The translations under genes were made by a program, and so were the position numbers. Source: Azadirachta indica (lineage: Eukaryota > Streptophyta > Magnoliopsida > Sapindales > Meliaceae). From it: 64,000 nucleotides of DNA. The stretch spans positions 4,734,545 through 4,798,544 of the forward strand of contig CM040447.1 of assembly GCA_022749755.1 (NCBI GenBank), written 5' to 3'. The notes below the pieces were generated by a model, which had not been told where the DNA came from, made no database searches, and saw only the letters and a program-made list of their open reading frames with translations. Positions 1-13,281 of this stretch are shown here, piece after piece (the stretch's first letter is position 1; each line of letters starts with the position of its first letter).

Positions 1-407
1 GTGAAAAACTGAGGGGCAGCCCTCTAAACTGACAAATATGAACAACTTAGAAAATGATTGACATTTTTATAAAGAAGTATTTCTGAAGGTCTCTCCCATT
101 CTGGTGGAACAAGAACATAATTAGAGTATTGGGGAATAGAGGAAAAGAGAACGAAATAGCATTATAGATCTAAAAGAACAAAGATAGAGAATGGATAGAG
201 AGTTAGAGAAAAGAGTAATGACAGAAAAGAATTAGAGGTGCAGAAATCGAGAAGAGATAGAAAGAGAATAGAAAGAAAGACATCAACGAACATTGTATGC
301 TATGTTGGTTTCGGCCAAATGTATTTCCATTAAATTCTTAAAATATAAGCTGGAATCGATTGAAAATCATGATCAATTCATTTCACATTTCTTTTTCTAA
401 ATTTCAG
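1..407 (+). other. intron upstream of the first visible POLD1 exon
   Basis: No coding similarity is seen here. The stretch ends in a pyrimidine-rich tract and CAG acceptor at 405-407, so it is read as the 3' part of an intron whose donor lies outside the window. Roughly 128-283 is strikingly purine-rich (GA-rich) on the + strand. Confidence 0.7.
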
Positions 408-3400
408 GATGCTTACCTCCCACAGAGGCTTTTGGACAAACTGATGTACATTTTCAATTATGTTGAGATGGCTCGTGTTACAGGAGTTCCCATCTCCTTC
501 CTGCTTTCCAGAGGGCAAAGCATCAAGGTTGGTATACTGAGTTTTGTAGTTAGTTAAAGGTTTATCCGCTAATTCCACTTGCAAAAGTCTGATTTAAGCC
601 ATTGTTTTCAGGTGCTTTCCCAACTTCTTAGGAAGGCTAAACAGAAGAATCTTGTTATTCCAAATGTGAAACAGGCTGGATCTGAACAAGGAACATATGA
701 AGGTGCAACTGTAAGTTCATTTTTTCCTCATGTTATTTTGGCGCTGATTATTATCATATGCTCACAATATATAATAACAGTTGCGTATCATTTGTTACAG
801 CGTATTACATTTTACTATCATCTTTGTCAGGGCAAAAATCCATGCGGGTTGTAGTGTTTCAGCTTGTTTCATCTACATTACATGATTTGCAAAATTCATT
901 TTTTTGCACTCTGTCACTACAGAAGCCCTTATAATGGCTCTTCTGTTCTTGCTAGATGTTCTTAGATGTTCTCAATGTTTCAAAATTCAGGTTTTGGAGG
1001 CCAAGGCAGGGTTCTACGAGAAGCCAATTGCAACATTAGATTTTGCTTCTCTGTATCCATCGATTATGATGGCATATAATTTATGTTACAGCACCCTGGT
1101 GATTCTTCTCACTTTATTTCTGTTTCCTCTGCCTTTTTCTTTCTCCATCCCCACCTCTTTCTGATTGGTGTTAATTGAGATGGTTTTGGGAAAAGTTTTT
1201 CTAATAATGATATCTATGAAGGTGACACCTGAAGATGCTCGCAAACTCAATCTTGCTCCCGAATGCGTCAACAAAACTCCATCGGGTGAAATATTTGTCA
1301 AATCAAATTTGCAGAAGGTGGAGTCATTTAATTGTTAATTTATTCTTTAACTTCTTTCCTTTTTAATGAACACTAGACATTACTTGTTGTTAAGAATGCA
1401 TTACATATACTTTCAGGGAATACTTCCAGAAATTCTTGAAGAACTATTAGCAGCCCGTAAAAGAGCGAAAGCAGATTTGAAGGTATTACCTTGTTTCCTC
1501 ACCAGCTTTTTGCTTGATGTTTGTATTATGTGTTGTCGTGTATTTGTCGTGTAATTTTTTCCTTAGCTTGCATTGTTACCAATAGTTCTATTCTTAAATA
1601 CTATACTGTTTTTACATTTTAGGAAGCAAAGGATCCACTTGAGAAGGCTGTTCTAGATGGTCGACAGCTGGCTTTAAAGGTAAGCATGCCACTGTCAGAT
1701 TGTTATTCTTCTTAGATAGATTGTAATCTATACCGATGAACAGTCTAAGGATATCATTGATGTGGTCCTTAATTTGTTCTCCATTGATTTGATCTCTCTG
1801 ATTTCTGTTCCTATTCCAGATAAGTGCAAATTCTGTGTACGGATTTACAGGAGCTACTGTGGGTCAGTTACCATGTTTAGAGATATCATCAAGTGTTACA
1901 AGCTATGGTATCTTATAACACATTTCTTACTATTATGCTTTCCACATGAACCTAACATTTTAGTTTGTTTTCATTCTAATGGGTTGATTACCTTGCAAAG
2001 GCCGACAAATGATTGAGCACACCAAAAAATTTGTGGAAGATAAATTTACAACAGTTGGGGGTTATGAACACAATGCTGAGGTACGTCTTATGAGATTTAT
2101 TATCCATTATGTGGACTTATTATCCATCATGTGGATTTTAATATTCTGAAGAAGGATGGATAATAGTGATTCAGCATTTACTGTGTTGCCTCTCTTATGT
2201 ATGCACATGTTAAATTGATTTTAGGATATTTTTTTCAAAATTTTATATCCGTCTAAAATAGAATTGAATTATTAAAACTTGAATTTCTTAGTGGATTGTA
2301 GTCCCTTAACATGATCCATATTTGCTTTATTAATCAGTTTCTGCCTATGGTCAATATATACTATCTGCACGGAGATGCACTTTGGTAGTAACACATATGC
2401 TTAAAACAAAATCCTTCATGGCTACTCTTGTTATGTAGGTTTTCAGTTTACATAGAAGTACCCAAATTGGATGTCACAACAGTGGATCTTGGTCTGGTTG
2501 CCAATACTTTATTTTAACAGAAAATCTTCACTTTTCCAAGGAGTACTGATGTCATATCTGGTTGGTGCAAGAGTCCACAGTATGCATGGTCAGGGTAGCA
2601 TGGATGCTTTTATGTTAGCCTTAATATGCAATGCAATATTCATATAATGCCTATTCTATTAATGGTTTTATTGTTAGCCTTAATATGCAATGTGATATTC
2701 ATATATGCATATTCTATTAATATTCAGGGAAAACTCCTTGACAGTCAAGAGAGTCAAGAGTTGTGGCATAGATGCCTTAAATATATGGATAGTACACTTC
2801 CAAATTAGTCAGGATTGTGTTCTTCCCTTACTGCTACTAACATATGTGTAATTATGAGGAATTTATGCCAGTTGAGATTGTTAGATAGTTGTAACTTAGT
2901 GAATAATTTTAATGGAAATAAAAATTCCTAAATGTGTATTACAAACTAGGTTCTTGTCACAATGGTTCTGTAGGAATACAAAATCTGAAATAATAAACTC
3001 ATAATTATGAGTGTCTTGAGATGGTTGAAAGAGTGAGCAGTGTGCTAGAAGCTGAAACATGATAGAGAAATTTGGATGTGGTTACTGATTTGAATCATAT
3101 CATTTAGATGCTCTATTTGCTACAACCTTAGGTCAATTCCTGTCTGGGTTCTTAATATTTTATTAAACAGAATGTTAGATGGGGCTGGATGTGTCCAACT
3201 CTAAATTGTGGGGACCCTATGCTTGTTGCACAGTTGGATGAATCAAAGGTTGTTTGTCATTTGATAATTGTGCATCCTCTTTGATACAGCCCAAAGAGAA
3301 GGTATATCTTCACTCACTTTGGTTGAATCTCTGTCTTAGTTTTGACTATAAAGAAAATGTTGGAGTAGTTAAATCTTACTATTTAGATAGAGGAGAGAAC

Positions 3401-6400
3401 AAAATGTTAGAGGTGACTAAGGATTTTGGAAAAGTCGATAAGGAAAATGGCTTCTTCTTTGCTATTTTGCCTCTTTGTTTGGATCATTTTGTTTCAATTT
3501 TTTCTTCTGTATGTTTGACCTAATGATTATTGATTTTATTTTTGCCTAATGCCCTTTTTTCTCTCTATTAATTATTTAATTTATTCATGGCACTTAGCAG
3601 ACAGGAGCAACATACAAATTCTGTGATGAAACAGCATTGTGCTTATGATCATAGCCTCCACTGACAAAATAATCTTCATTCATAAAACTTTTGAAGGATG
3701 GTTATTATGTTATTTGAAATCCTGGAATCTCGTTGCATTCTTTTATCTTAAGTACATTTTTTTTTTTTTTTTTTTTTTTTTAATGGGATTGTAGCTGATA
3801 AAGTTGTGTGTATTCTCTGCATGTATTTACTTGTAATTTTGATAGTGTCATATAGTGTGACACATTATGATAGTGTGATTACTTCTATTTTTGATAGAGT
3901 TGATATAGATGTGAAGAATTAGAAAAAGAATTCTCATTATGATTCAAAACGTTCAGACTATGCATATCTCTATCTCTCTCTCTCTCTCTCTCTTATGTCT
4001 GCCAAAGTTAGCTCATATTATTATAATAATTCATGAATGTTTTGTGCATAATAATGCATGCATTAGTTTCTTTCCTTTTTTACGTTCCAGGTTCATTGTG
4101 GTTTGACAACGTTTCTTTATGGCTCAATATATTGGTACTTCTATCATAAATAAAATATCAATATGTTGATACACTTTCCTCCAAAAACAGAAAGGTTATA
4201 AGTATGATCAAAGTGAGACTTCTTTTATTGTAGGTTATATATGGGGACACGGATTCTGTCATGGTACAGTTTGGTGTACCTACAGTGGAAGCTGCAATGA
4301 ACTTGGGAAGAGAAGCTGCTGAGTATATTAGTGGAACTTTTATAAAAGTAAGTATCTCACTTTTTTCACTTAGTACCCAAGCTGCTTCAAATACTTGTTT
4401 GTTCTATGACGTTATTCCGGATTTCTTAATATATTTTATGAATTGTTTAAATGAGTGCTAGCATAGTTGTTGACAAACAATTATCTAGCAATCAGTTTGG
4501 GATGCCAAATAGTTTACTTGTGGTTTCGATGCCTATAACCTCGTGTATTGTAATATTAGTTTTTGATGTCTTATTATTGCTAGAGTATCATGTTTGCTCT
4601 TTTAAGAATTATCATATTCGATTTTGTTATTACTTTCATGACACAAATATGATATGGGTTAGGAATTGAGTGGATTCAGTTAACTTAAACCCCTTTCTTA
4701 GATTAAATCTCAACTTAAACACATTTTTAAAACACTCTCTTCTTCCTGATTCTCTAACTCAATTTTTACACTGCAAGAAATTTCAAGCTTCAACTTGGTG
4801 TCATAGTGACTTTTGAGGAAAAGGAAGAAAAGGGTTTAGATCTGTATGTGAGCTGATGTTAGCAGCCAAGGCCTCTTGCCGTGCTGACATTAGCAGCTCT
4901 TGACAATAGTCAAGTCCATTGTCACAAGTCTTCACCTCATGTTTTATTTATATCATGAGACTAATACTAAGAAAATATGTACTGTTTACAGTTAGCTAGT
5001 TGATATGTTGTATTTATGTCATAAGACATAAAGAATTGTAACATTTACCAAAACAAGAAACTATGACTGTTATTTGTTTGCAAGTTGAAGTTTTTAACAT
5101 CTAAATCCTAACTTGTTCCAGTTGTCAAATGATAGCTAGGTTTTATGGATATCTATATGCTGACAGTTTGTTTTATCTTATATTTTAATTTTCTTGAATT
5201 TTGCTGGATTTTCAGTTTGGTTGTTTATGAAATTACCAAAATTTTAACTTGAATTCTGTTTACATTTTTTCTTCGTCTCTTTGTCATCGAATTGGTACCA
5301 TTGTTTTTGCTGTTATTTATTTCCTTTGTCCTGAACATGTGTCATGAAGCCTATCAAACTAGAGTTCGAGAAGGTTTACTATCCATATCTATTGATCAGC
5401 AAAAAGAGATATGCTGGTTTGTTTTGGACGAATCCCAAAAAGTTTGACAAGATGGATACTAAAGGTAAACAACTTGGTTTCTTGATAACCATTTGAGCAT
5501 GTGAATACTTTGTTTGACTCATCTCTTGTATCATGTCTTTCCCGGACAGGCATTGAAACAGTTCGAAGAGACAATTGTTTATTGGTTAAAAACCTCGTAA
5601 GTGAGTGTCTTCACAAAATACTTATTGACAGAGATATCCCTGGCGCTGTTCAGTATGTCAAGAATACCATTTCAGATCTTCTCATGAACCGCATGGATTT
5701 GTCTCTTTTGGTGATTACTAAGGTGATAATAAATGCTTTTGACATGGTCTTTGCATTCTCATGTGATGGATATTAGGGGGAGAACCAGAAGCTTGAGATA
5801 TTGTTGTTTGGCACCCTGGGGGAATATTGATGTTGTGGGGAGACGCAGCACATGGTGTAAAAGCCTAAAAATACAGGGGTTGAAAGTATAAAATGTGTGT
5901 GTGTGTCTGTGTGTGTGTGTGTGTGTGTGTGTTGGTAGATCTTTAAAATATTTTCTGTATGGCCTAGGCTTGCCATGTTTTCGTGCCGCCCTTGATTGAT
6001 GCAAATGCTTTATACCAAGCTTGTGATAAAATCAATTTTCTATGACAATAGATGGGTAGAACTTTTTATAAATGGGATAACATAAGTTTTGGCCTCTCTT
6101 TTGACATATTTGACAATAGTTTTTATAGGAGTGGGGTGCAATGGGTTGGTTCTGTCCTTGATTGATACAAATGCTTAATACCAAGATTGTGAAAAAATTG
6201 AATTTTTGAGAAATATAGTAGGGCAGAGACTTTTTGTAAATGGGATAACATGAATTTTTGCTTTTGTTTGGATCTTTATGGCAACAGATTTTAGCAGAAT
6301 GTCTTTTTTATTCACCAAGATTGAGAAGCGGAGTGGCATGAGATATATATATATATATATATATATATAAGAATTCTTATTGTTTGCAAAGCATTTAGAC

Positions 6401-9400
6401 TGTTGGACTAATTCTCTCATAACGATTAAGAACAAACCTTAAGTCTACATTAATTTAATGCATTTATTATGCATTAATTACACATGTTGACTTAACCTCA
6501 ACTGTTGAAAGTGTATTAATTCAGTGGTTAAAATAAATTGTGTAAAAAATTTGTGCCATGGATCCTGTCCCTATATATAGAATTTCTAATTACTTCTCAT
6601 TTTGGGCTTTTATGGGACTATTTTTATTGCTAGACCCTTAGGACTCTTTCAATACCTATATTTTTTAGTTTATGTTTGGTGCCTGTTCACTTCTATATAA
6701 AGTTCCTCAGTTAAAAATTGAATGTTTGGCTGGAACAGGGTCTGACAAAGACAGGAGATGATTATGAAGTAAAAGCAGCTCATGTTGAACTTGCTGAACG
6801 CATGCGCAAGGTTGGTGTTGCTTCATTGATGTCGTCATTTGTTTTAGTTGATTGATGATCAATTGCACTGCTTTTAACATCTTTCACAGGATGCTATGCT
6901 ATATCTGTAATGTTCAGGTGAAGCTCCCTAGCAAACTTCTCTAGCATTTCCTTAACATCTTTGATGTTACACTGCCCGAATTCATAGAGGCAGCAAACTT
7001 CTCCAGCATTTCTCTACTAAGTGATATACATTTGTAGTCGATCTATTTATCTTTCAATTAGATTGAACCTCCCTAAACTTTGGCAAAACAGATAACATCC
7101 CTCTGCTGAATATAAATGGTAGGCCCAAGGACAGTTGTTAACCTTGGTTTTATAGATTTTAAAATGTTAGGTGGATCAACTAAGTAATTGATGCCATCTG
7201 TAATTTATGAGGGCAACCAAGGGGAATTATTGTCATGTTATAAAAGGAAATCTCTGCATTTCTGAAATGCTTAGTCTAATTTCTGTTCTTTCTTTCTGGC
7301 TGAAGTTCGAGCTCATATTTTTAGTAATGAGCAACAAATTAAGAAATTCTTAATTTTCAAGTGGGATAACAATTAGGGTACTAATTAATATACTCGTAAT
7401 TAAGATAGAGACGTCCACATAATCAATATCATTGTCATCTAGATAGAGATGCAATATAGTGGCGCCAGGCCATGGCTCTGTAAAATCTTAGTTCTTTTGT
7501 TGCTGTGATCTGCATTTTTTTCATGATTGCATGCTTGACTACTACTTAATGCATGACTGCAAGATGAGATAAAACCCAGCAAGCATTCAGAGAGAATTGT
7601 AATTTCCATGATTTTCACTTTTAGATTTTTTCCTTAGCGTTTATCTTCAAAACTGTATCTTACATATGCGAGGACAAATACTTAATTTTGTGTTTATATT
7701 CTGTAAAATAAAGAAAGCTGTAGGACTTGTTTATCATATCTATTTAAATAGTCAGAGTTGGTGTGCACATATTATACAAATACATAGGCATACTATGGAC
7801 ATGAAATATTGTGTACCAGTCCATGTCATTGGATGCTGCTAATAATGATCTCGGCGTCTTGCCTCAGTGGTTTATATTTCATATATATTTTTTATGGTAA
7901 TATTCGGATTGTGTGACTGTTTATGAACAGTTGAATTATTTTTTTTCTTGCTGGCCATTTTCTGTGATGGTTTAGGGCAATTACATGTCTTAGAAATGAT
8001 AAAGAGTACTGTTCAATTGGTATTGACAGCGAGATGCTGCCACTGCTCCAAATGTTGGGGATCGAGTACCTTATGTCATTATAAAAGCTGCTAAAGGTGC
8101 CAAGGTAATGCTATCCATTGCCTTTCTGTTTCTAAATTATCTTACTTTCAGCAAGAAAAGACTACTGTACTGTTTTCTGGTCTATCAGGCTTATGAGAGG
8201 TCAGAGGATCCTATCTATGTGCTAGAGAATAATATACCAATAGACACTCAGTACTATCTTGAGAATCAGATTAGCAAGGTTAGTTTGGTGGATTGTACTT
8301 TTATTTGGTTTTACAATCTTTTCCTCCATTTTACATGCCTGTTAACAGTTGTGGAAATACAACAGCCTCTTTTAAGAATCTTTGAGCCCATTTTGAAGAA
8401 TGCTAGCAAGGAGCTTCTCAGCGGAGATCATACACGATCAATTTCCATTTCTACTCCTTCCAACAGTGGCATAATGAAGTTTGCTAAGAGGCAGCTAAGT
8501 TGCATTGGTTGCAAGGCTCTCATAAGGTATGATTTGATGGTTCTAATTTTCTTCTACTTGCTCATTTAGCATGTTCAAATCTATAAACGAGTGTTTCTTT
8601 TCATTCTTTTCACAATTCCAGGAGAAGGAGAAGGAATAATAAATAATGGGTCCTCTCTCTCTTTCTGTCATGCAGATGTAAAAATATCTTAAAGGTTATT
8701 TATCGGACAAGCTTCTGGTTGATGCAAATTATTAATTCCTATCAAGTGCATTTTCTTTCCATCTTTTCCTCAGAAGTCATTTCCTTTGTGTCAGCATTGT
8801 CTTTCCTGCAAAGGGTTTTCAATTCCTGTTACAAAGTTTACTTTCTGTTTTGTGTTAGAATGAAATCAGAGGTTCAGGGATTGGAATTTTGGAATTATTC
8901 GTGTCAGTCAAATAATTTTTCTTGAAAAGAGGATCCTCCAAATCTTTTCTTTTAAAATTCTAAAGGCCAAATTTCATGCTGCCAAACACAGCCGTATTGC
9001 TATATCTATTCAGAGTTTCATGCAATATTGTCATTTGTCTTTTGGCCAGCAACGGAACTCTCTGTTCACACTGCAAGGGAAGAGAAGCTGAACTGTACTG
9101 CAAAACTGTTTCTCAAGGTAGGCATCTTTGCTTATCCTTACAGCTTCTAATGATGTAACTTTGTAACATCTTAGTTATGTGAAAACATGGGTTGGTTGCA
9201 GTATCAGAGCTAGAGGTGCTGTTTGGTAGGCTATGGACGCAATGCCAAGAGTGCCAGGGTTCACTTCATCAGGATGTGCTCTGCACTAGGTAAATACCAT
9301 TTCCTTATAAACAGCTTTATGGTTTGAAAATTGTTATTTAGCTTTTCCAATGTTAAGAGCCCGGATGACATTTTGCATTTGAAGTTTCCTTTTCGAATGC

Positions 9401-9668
9401 TGTAGAATTATTCAATGTTCTCTTTTAATGCATTTTTGTTTTTCCTTTCTGCCTGTTCAAAAAAGACATGCCCACAGTTTGGGTGGTTTCAATTGAGTCA
9501 ATTCGTTGCTCTGTTTTCTACTTGCTTTCCTTTTTATGTTTCTTGCTCAACCGAGTTATAACGTGTCATTTTCTTCACAGTCGGGATTGTCCAATATTTT
9601 ATCGGAGAAAAAAGGCTCAAAAAGACATGGCTGAAGCCAAGCAGCAATTGGACCGGTGGAACTTCTAA
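408..9668 (+). CDS. POLD1: DNA polymerase delta catalytic subunit, C-terminal part (18 exons, 5' end outside window)
   Basis: Family B replicative polymerase, the catalytic subunit of Pol delta that synthesises the lagging strand in the nucleus. Exons: 408-527, 612-710, 991-1098, 1222-1317, 1417-1482, 1623-1679, 1820-1907, 2001-2080, 4234-4347, 5350-5464, 5550-5722, 6739-6810, 8030-8104, 8189-8278, 8366-8526, 9050-9117, 9202-9289, 9581-9668. All junctions are GT-AG and phases join without a break, giving 1758 nt (585 residues plus TAA). Motif A (DFASLYPSI, exon 3), motif B (KISANSVYG across exons 6-7) and motif C (YGDTDS, 4240-4257) are all intact. The C-terminus keeps both cysteine modules: CysA (CIGC and CSHC, exons 15-16) and CysB (CQEC ending TSRDC, exons 17-18), which in this family binds Fe-S. 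The visible part starts at the finger/palm region, so the N-terminal half and the exonuclease domain lie upstream. No stop or frameshift is seen; the gene looks functional. The largest intron is 2081-4233. Confidence 0.96.
2613..2721 (+). repeat. two-copy 59-bp tandem duplication in a POLD1 intron
   Basis: Two adjacent copies begin at 2613 and 2672, each starting TGTTAGCCTTAATATGCAAT and ending TATTCTATTAAT. They differ at only a few positions. The repeat lies inside the 2.1-kb intron and has no coding meaning. Confidence 0.8.
3757..3781 (+). repeat. poly-T tract in intron
   Basis: Twenty-five consecutive T in the large POLD1 intron. It may be a slippage-prone site or the tail of an old antisense retroposon; no element is recognisable next to it. 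Confidence 0.85.
3966..3993 (+). repeat. (TC)n microsatellite in intron
   Basis: A nearly pure TC dinucleotide run in the same POLD1 intron as the poly-T tract. Confidence 0.85.
5894..5932 (+). repeat. (TG)n microsatellite in intron
   Basis: A TG dinucleotide run with one interruption (TC) in the POLD1 intron 5723-6738. It produces artefactual His-Thr-rich reading frames on the opposite strand. Confidence 0.9.
5992..6300 (+). repeat. two-copy tandem duplication (period about 166 bp) in a POLD1 intron
   Basis: Copies start at 5992 and 6158 with TTGATTGATRCAAATGCTT and continue through a shared AAATGGGATAACAT block. The copies have diverged by point changes and small indels. The duplication lies wholly in the intron between the exons ending at 5722 and starting at 6739. 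Confidence 0.75.
6342..6370 (+). repeat. (AT)n microsatellite in intron
   Basis: Pure AT dinucleotide run in the POLD1 intron 5723-6738. Confidence 0.9.
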
Positions 9669-10290
9669 GATTCCTTCAAGGTTAGTTCTAGTTCTAATTC
9701 CCTTCTGTGTATATTATCCAAGTTCATTCTTTCAGTTGATAGCTTTTCAGAAAGAATACCAAGTAACCTTGTCAAGCAATCTCTGATCCAGTCATATATG
9801 TTTTGCCGGAGACCAAATGAATTTACATATCTATGTTTCTTATCAGTTGCAGGAGGCTGAAACTTATCAGAAGGTTTTGAGCCTGCTAGTAGATTGTAAA
9901 GCATGGTGTTTCATTATTATGCTTTACCTTGATCTATATATATTTAACGTGGGAAGCCAATTTTGCGTAAATTGAGTCAAACAATCCTATAATTCACTGG
10001 ATTTTGAGATTTAAGATCTAATAACAGCATAATTCTTAGCTTGTCGGTTGGCAGGTGATGAATGTTAGGTGTTCCAGGATATGCATATCTGAGTTTCTGT
10101 AAATCATTTTTGTATAAAAAGCCGCTCGATGATATAGAAGAAGATACTGCATGCGTGAATGTTTCTAATATTTGGATTGGAACTGTACCATTAGTAGTAG
10201 TGTGTGAATTTAGAAGCTGCAATTGTTATTTGCACTCTCTCTTTCTCCTTAAATATTCAAAGAAAATAAACCATATTTCTTCTTAACACT
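9669..10290 (+). other. POLD1 3' untranslated region, possibly with an intron
   Basis: This follows the TAA stop at 9666-9668. A good donor (CAAG/GTTAGT at 9681) and acceptor (TTGCAG ending at 9852) could define a small intron in the 3' UTR. An AATAAA signal lies at 10265-10270. The UTR end is inferred, not seen directly. Confidence 0.4.
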
Positions 10291-11364
10291 CATCTTTTAA
10301 TTGCAAATAACTTGCAGACTTATAAGGACCGTATGATGGTGTATTTTGACCATTGGATTGCTTTAATGCAATCTAACGACCAACTAAAAGTGGAGATGAC
10401 CTATGAATTGTTTCGGTCATTGGGAAGTTTTACTATTCTACTACAGTGTTATGATAACACAACTCCTGAATGGATAATATAATAAATACTTAATTCAGTG
10501 AACAAGCAGGACAATTACAGAGATTTATTTTTTTAACATAATCAAATAAATTTTATAATAAATTTTCTTAAAAAAAAAGAAAAAAGAAAAAAGATCAGAG
10601 TTGCTATTCTCAAGTTAGGCCATTTTTATCTCGAAATTTAACAGTTAATCGAACTTAGGCAAGAAGGTCTACTTTAAATTGAGTGTGCAACTTGAGTAAG
10701 AGTGGTTGCTAGTAAATCTAAATACAATTTTTTAAAACTATTAAAATTGTCTTTTTTTAAATATTATTTTTATAATTTTCAAAAATACTGTTTTAAAAAC
10801 AGTATCGAAGGCACTCTTTAATGTTTCTCTTGCAGCATTCTCAAAAAATTATTATTTTTGTTTGGTGCAAGTATAATGATCAACACATATTGCTAATATA
10901 GAGTGGCAATTCGGATTGGTATATGTGAAGTTAAATAAAAATATATATAACAATATACTGTAGCATGTTATATACTCTCTTTTTTTGAATATTATATATT
11001 ACATGTACAAACTATTAATATTACACTGAAGATTTGTTGAAAATTTTGATCAAGTTACATTTAGTGCTGTTTGGACTTTTATGTCTAATAGAGGTGAAAT
11101 TTACCTTCACAGAGGAGGAAATTTATTCATATTCAAATATGGTAGGTTTTACATACAGTAGGTAGAGATTTGACATATAATGAGAGTCTTATCTTTTAGA
11201 TGGGAAACCAACATTGTTTGAACAAGGTTCGAAGATGTGTCCTCCCAATACGAAGACATGGAGTTAAGCTTATTGGCAAATTGCATATGCTATTGCTTCC
11301 AATCTCAATTTAAAAAGCTTAAAAAAACTATTTATAAACTTATTTCAAATGTTAACAGCATTAA
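10291..11364. other. intergenic, nothing recognised
   Basis: AT-rich DNA downstream of POLD1. I see no exon-like coding stretch, no RNA gene and no clear repeat with both ends. Confidence 0.5.
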
Positions 11365-11773
11365 GGGTCCGTTTATTAAAATTTTTTGAAGTAGAGTTTT
11401 TATTTATAGAACTTTTATGAGTAGAATTTTTAATAAAAATTTATTAATCATTTGATTGTCACAAATAATTTTTGAGAAAAATTTGAATAATTACTTTAAT
11501 AAATAGATTTTAATGTTTTATTTTAAAGAAATTACGTAAAATTTTTAAAATAAAGTAAGGGCATTTTAAATAATTTTATCTTTTTAAAAAATTAAGAAAA
11601 CTCTACAGTCAAAAGTCCAAATTTTGGACTTCTTCCAATAGAAGAAAAAAAGCATTTTTAATTTATAAAAACTCTTTTTTATTGTGAACCAAACTATATT
11701 AAAAAATTTGAAAAGAGTTTTTAGAAATTAAAAAAACTCTTTTGGCCAATGAAAAAATCGAACCAAACGAACA
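11365..11773 (+). mobile_element. MITE-like element, copy 1
   Basis: A non-coding element of about 410 bp that starts GGGTCCGTTTATTAAAA and ends CCAAACGAA. The termini are short imperfect inverted repeats around GTYCGTTT. CATTAA flanks both sides and may be the target duplication. A second copy lies 220 bp away in inverse orientation. Terminal sequences of this kind are common in plant hAT-type or Harbinger-type MITEs; the superfamily is not decided here. Confidence 0.7.
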
Positions 11774-11996
11774 TTAAATAGAACTTAAAATATTGCTGAA
11801 CTTCTAATTAATGTATAAACGTGTTTTGTGAAATTACATAATAACATCCTAATATGGGGACAGGACGTTGCCAAATATTTATTTTGACAATTTTTTTTTA
11901 ATAAACATCATATTTTAGTGAAGCCTGGATTTGAATTTTGTGACAATTTTATTAAAAAATATTAAATATAATTTGTTAGAAGTGTAAATTGAATAA

Positions 11997-12422
11997 GTGC
12001 CTATTTGATTTGGCTTTTTCATTAGCTAAAATGGCTTTTTTAATGATAAAAGCACTTTTCAAATTTTTTAATGTCGTTTGGTTAACAATAAAAAAGAGTT
12101 TTTGAAAATTAAAAAAACTGCTTTTTCTTTTATTAGAAGAAACCCAAAATTTAGGTTTTTGGCAGTAAACCTTTCTCAGCTTTTTTAAAAGGTAAAATTG
12201 TCTAAAATATCCTAACCTTATTTTAAAAATTTTAAGTAATTTCTTTAAAATAAAACATTAAAAATCTGTCTATTAAAGTAATTATTCAAAATTTTCTCAA
12301 AAGTCATTTGTGACAATCAAACGATTAATCAATTTTTATTAAAAGCTCTACTCATCAAAGTTCTACAAATAAAAACTCTACTTTAAAAAGCTCTATTTAA
12401 AAAGTTATACCAAACAGATCCT
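11997..12422 (-). mobile_element. MITE-like element, copy 2 (inverted relative to copy 1)
   Basis: The reverse complement of this stretch aligns along nearly its whole length with 11365-11773, including the shared block around TTTGATTGTCACAAA. On the minus strand it starts GGATCTGTTTGGTATAAC. Long stretches look roughly 85-90% identical by eye. Confidence 0.75.
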
Positions 12423-12710
12423 AAATTCGTACATCGACTATCGTAACAAAATGTAGCTATATGATATACAATTATGCACGTTTTTTATATTTTGATGTTA
12501 CTAATGTGAATACATCTAACATTTTGAATTCGTTAGACAAAATATTTTTTAGTGGTGTGCAAATTTAATAGGCAAATCTCACTTACACTAAAATTGAAGG
12601 TTCAAATTAAATAAATAATATTAAAAAAGGATAAATTAAAGAAAAAAATCAATCAAGTTGTAGCTATAGAGTTTGAGTATACAAGGATATTTTCAGCCTT
12701 ATCTCTAATT

Positions 12711-13003
12711 TATTGGCACATATAAAAAATATATACAATTTATTAAAAGTCACCGCCCTACCTCAAATAACAACTTTGTCGCATGTTAGTGGGAAGTATG
12801 GTAGCTTTGGCCATGTCACCATCTTGGTTCCGCCACCACCGTCGGTTGTATATCTTGAGATTTTTATTTTTAATTAAAGTAAGGGTAAAATAGTCATTTA
12901 CTCGGACTTTGTTAAAGTTAATACTAATTATTTTTATTCGGGATTACGGTGATAACTTTTAATAAATTGTATGTATCTCTATTATATGTTAATAAATTAG
13001 GAG
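12711..13003. mobile_element. small inverted-repeat (MITE-like) element
   Basis: The left end carries ATATACAATTTATTAAAAGT and the right end carries its imperfect complement (ACTTTTAATAAATTGTATGT). The element is about 290 bp and non-coding. A GC-richer centre (about 12765-12850, CCGCCACCACCGTCGG) differs from the surroundings. Confidence 0.65.
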
Positions 13004-13281
13004 GTAAGATTTAAAATAACCTGAATATATGTATGATATTAATAACATTTCAAAAATGCTATATTTTTGTGCTCACCTTGACGAGGATATGACTTAAAAA
13101 GATTTTTGAAATGTTATCAAAAATAGATATTAACAGCTAAGAGAAGAGTGAGTAATTTATATTGAACTTACCATATGGAATGAGAACAAATGAGATGTGT
13201 ATAAAAATATATATATTATAGCATTTTTAAAAAATTATTACAACCAAATAAAGTAGTTTAATGCTTAAATATACATATAGG

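Noticed and set aside
5759..6004. Minus-strand frames rich in His and Thr
   Set aside because: They are translations of a TG microsatellite inside a POLD1 intron.
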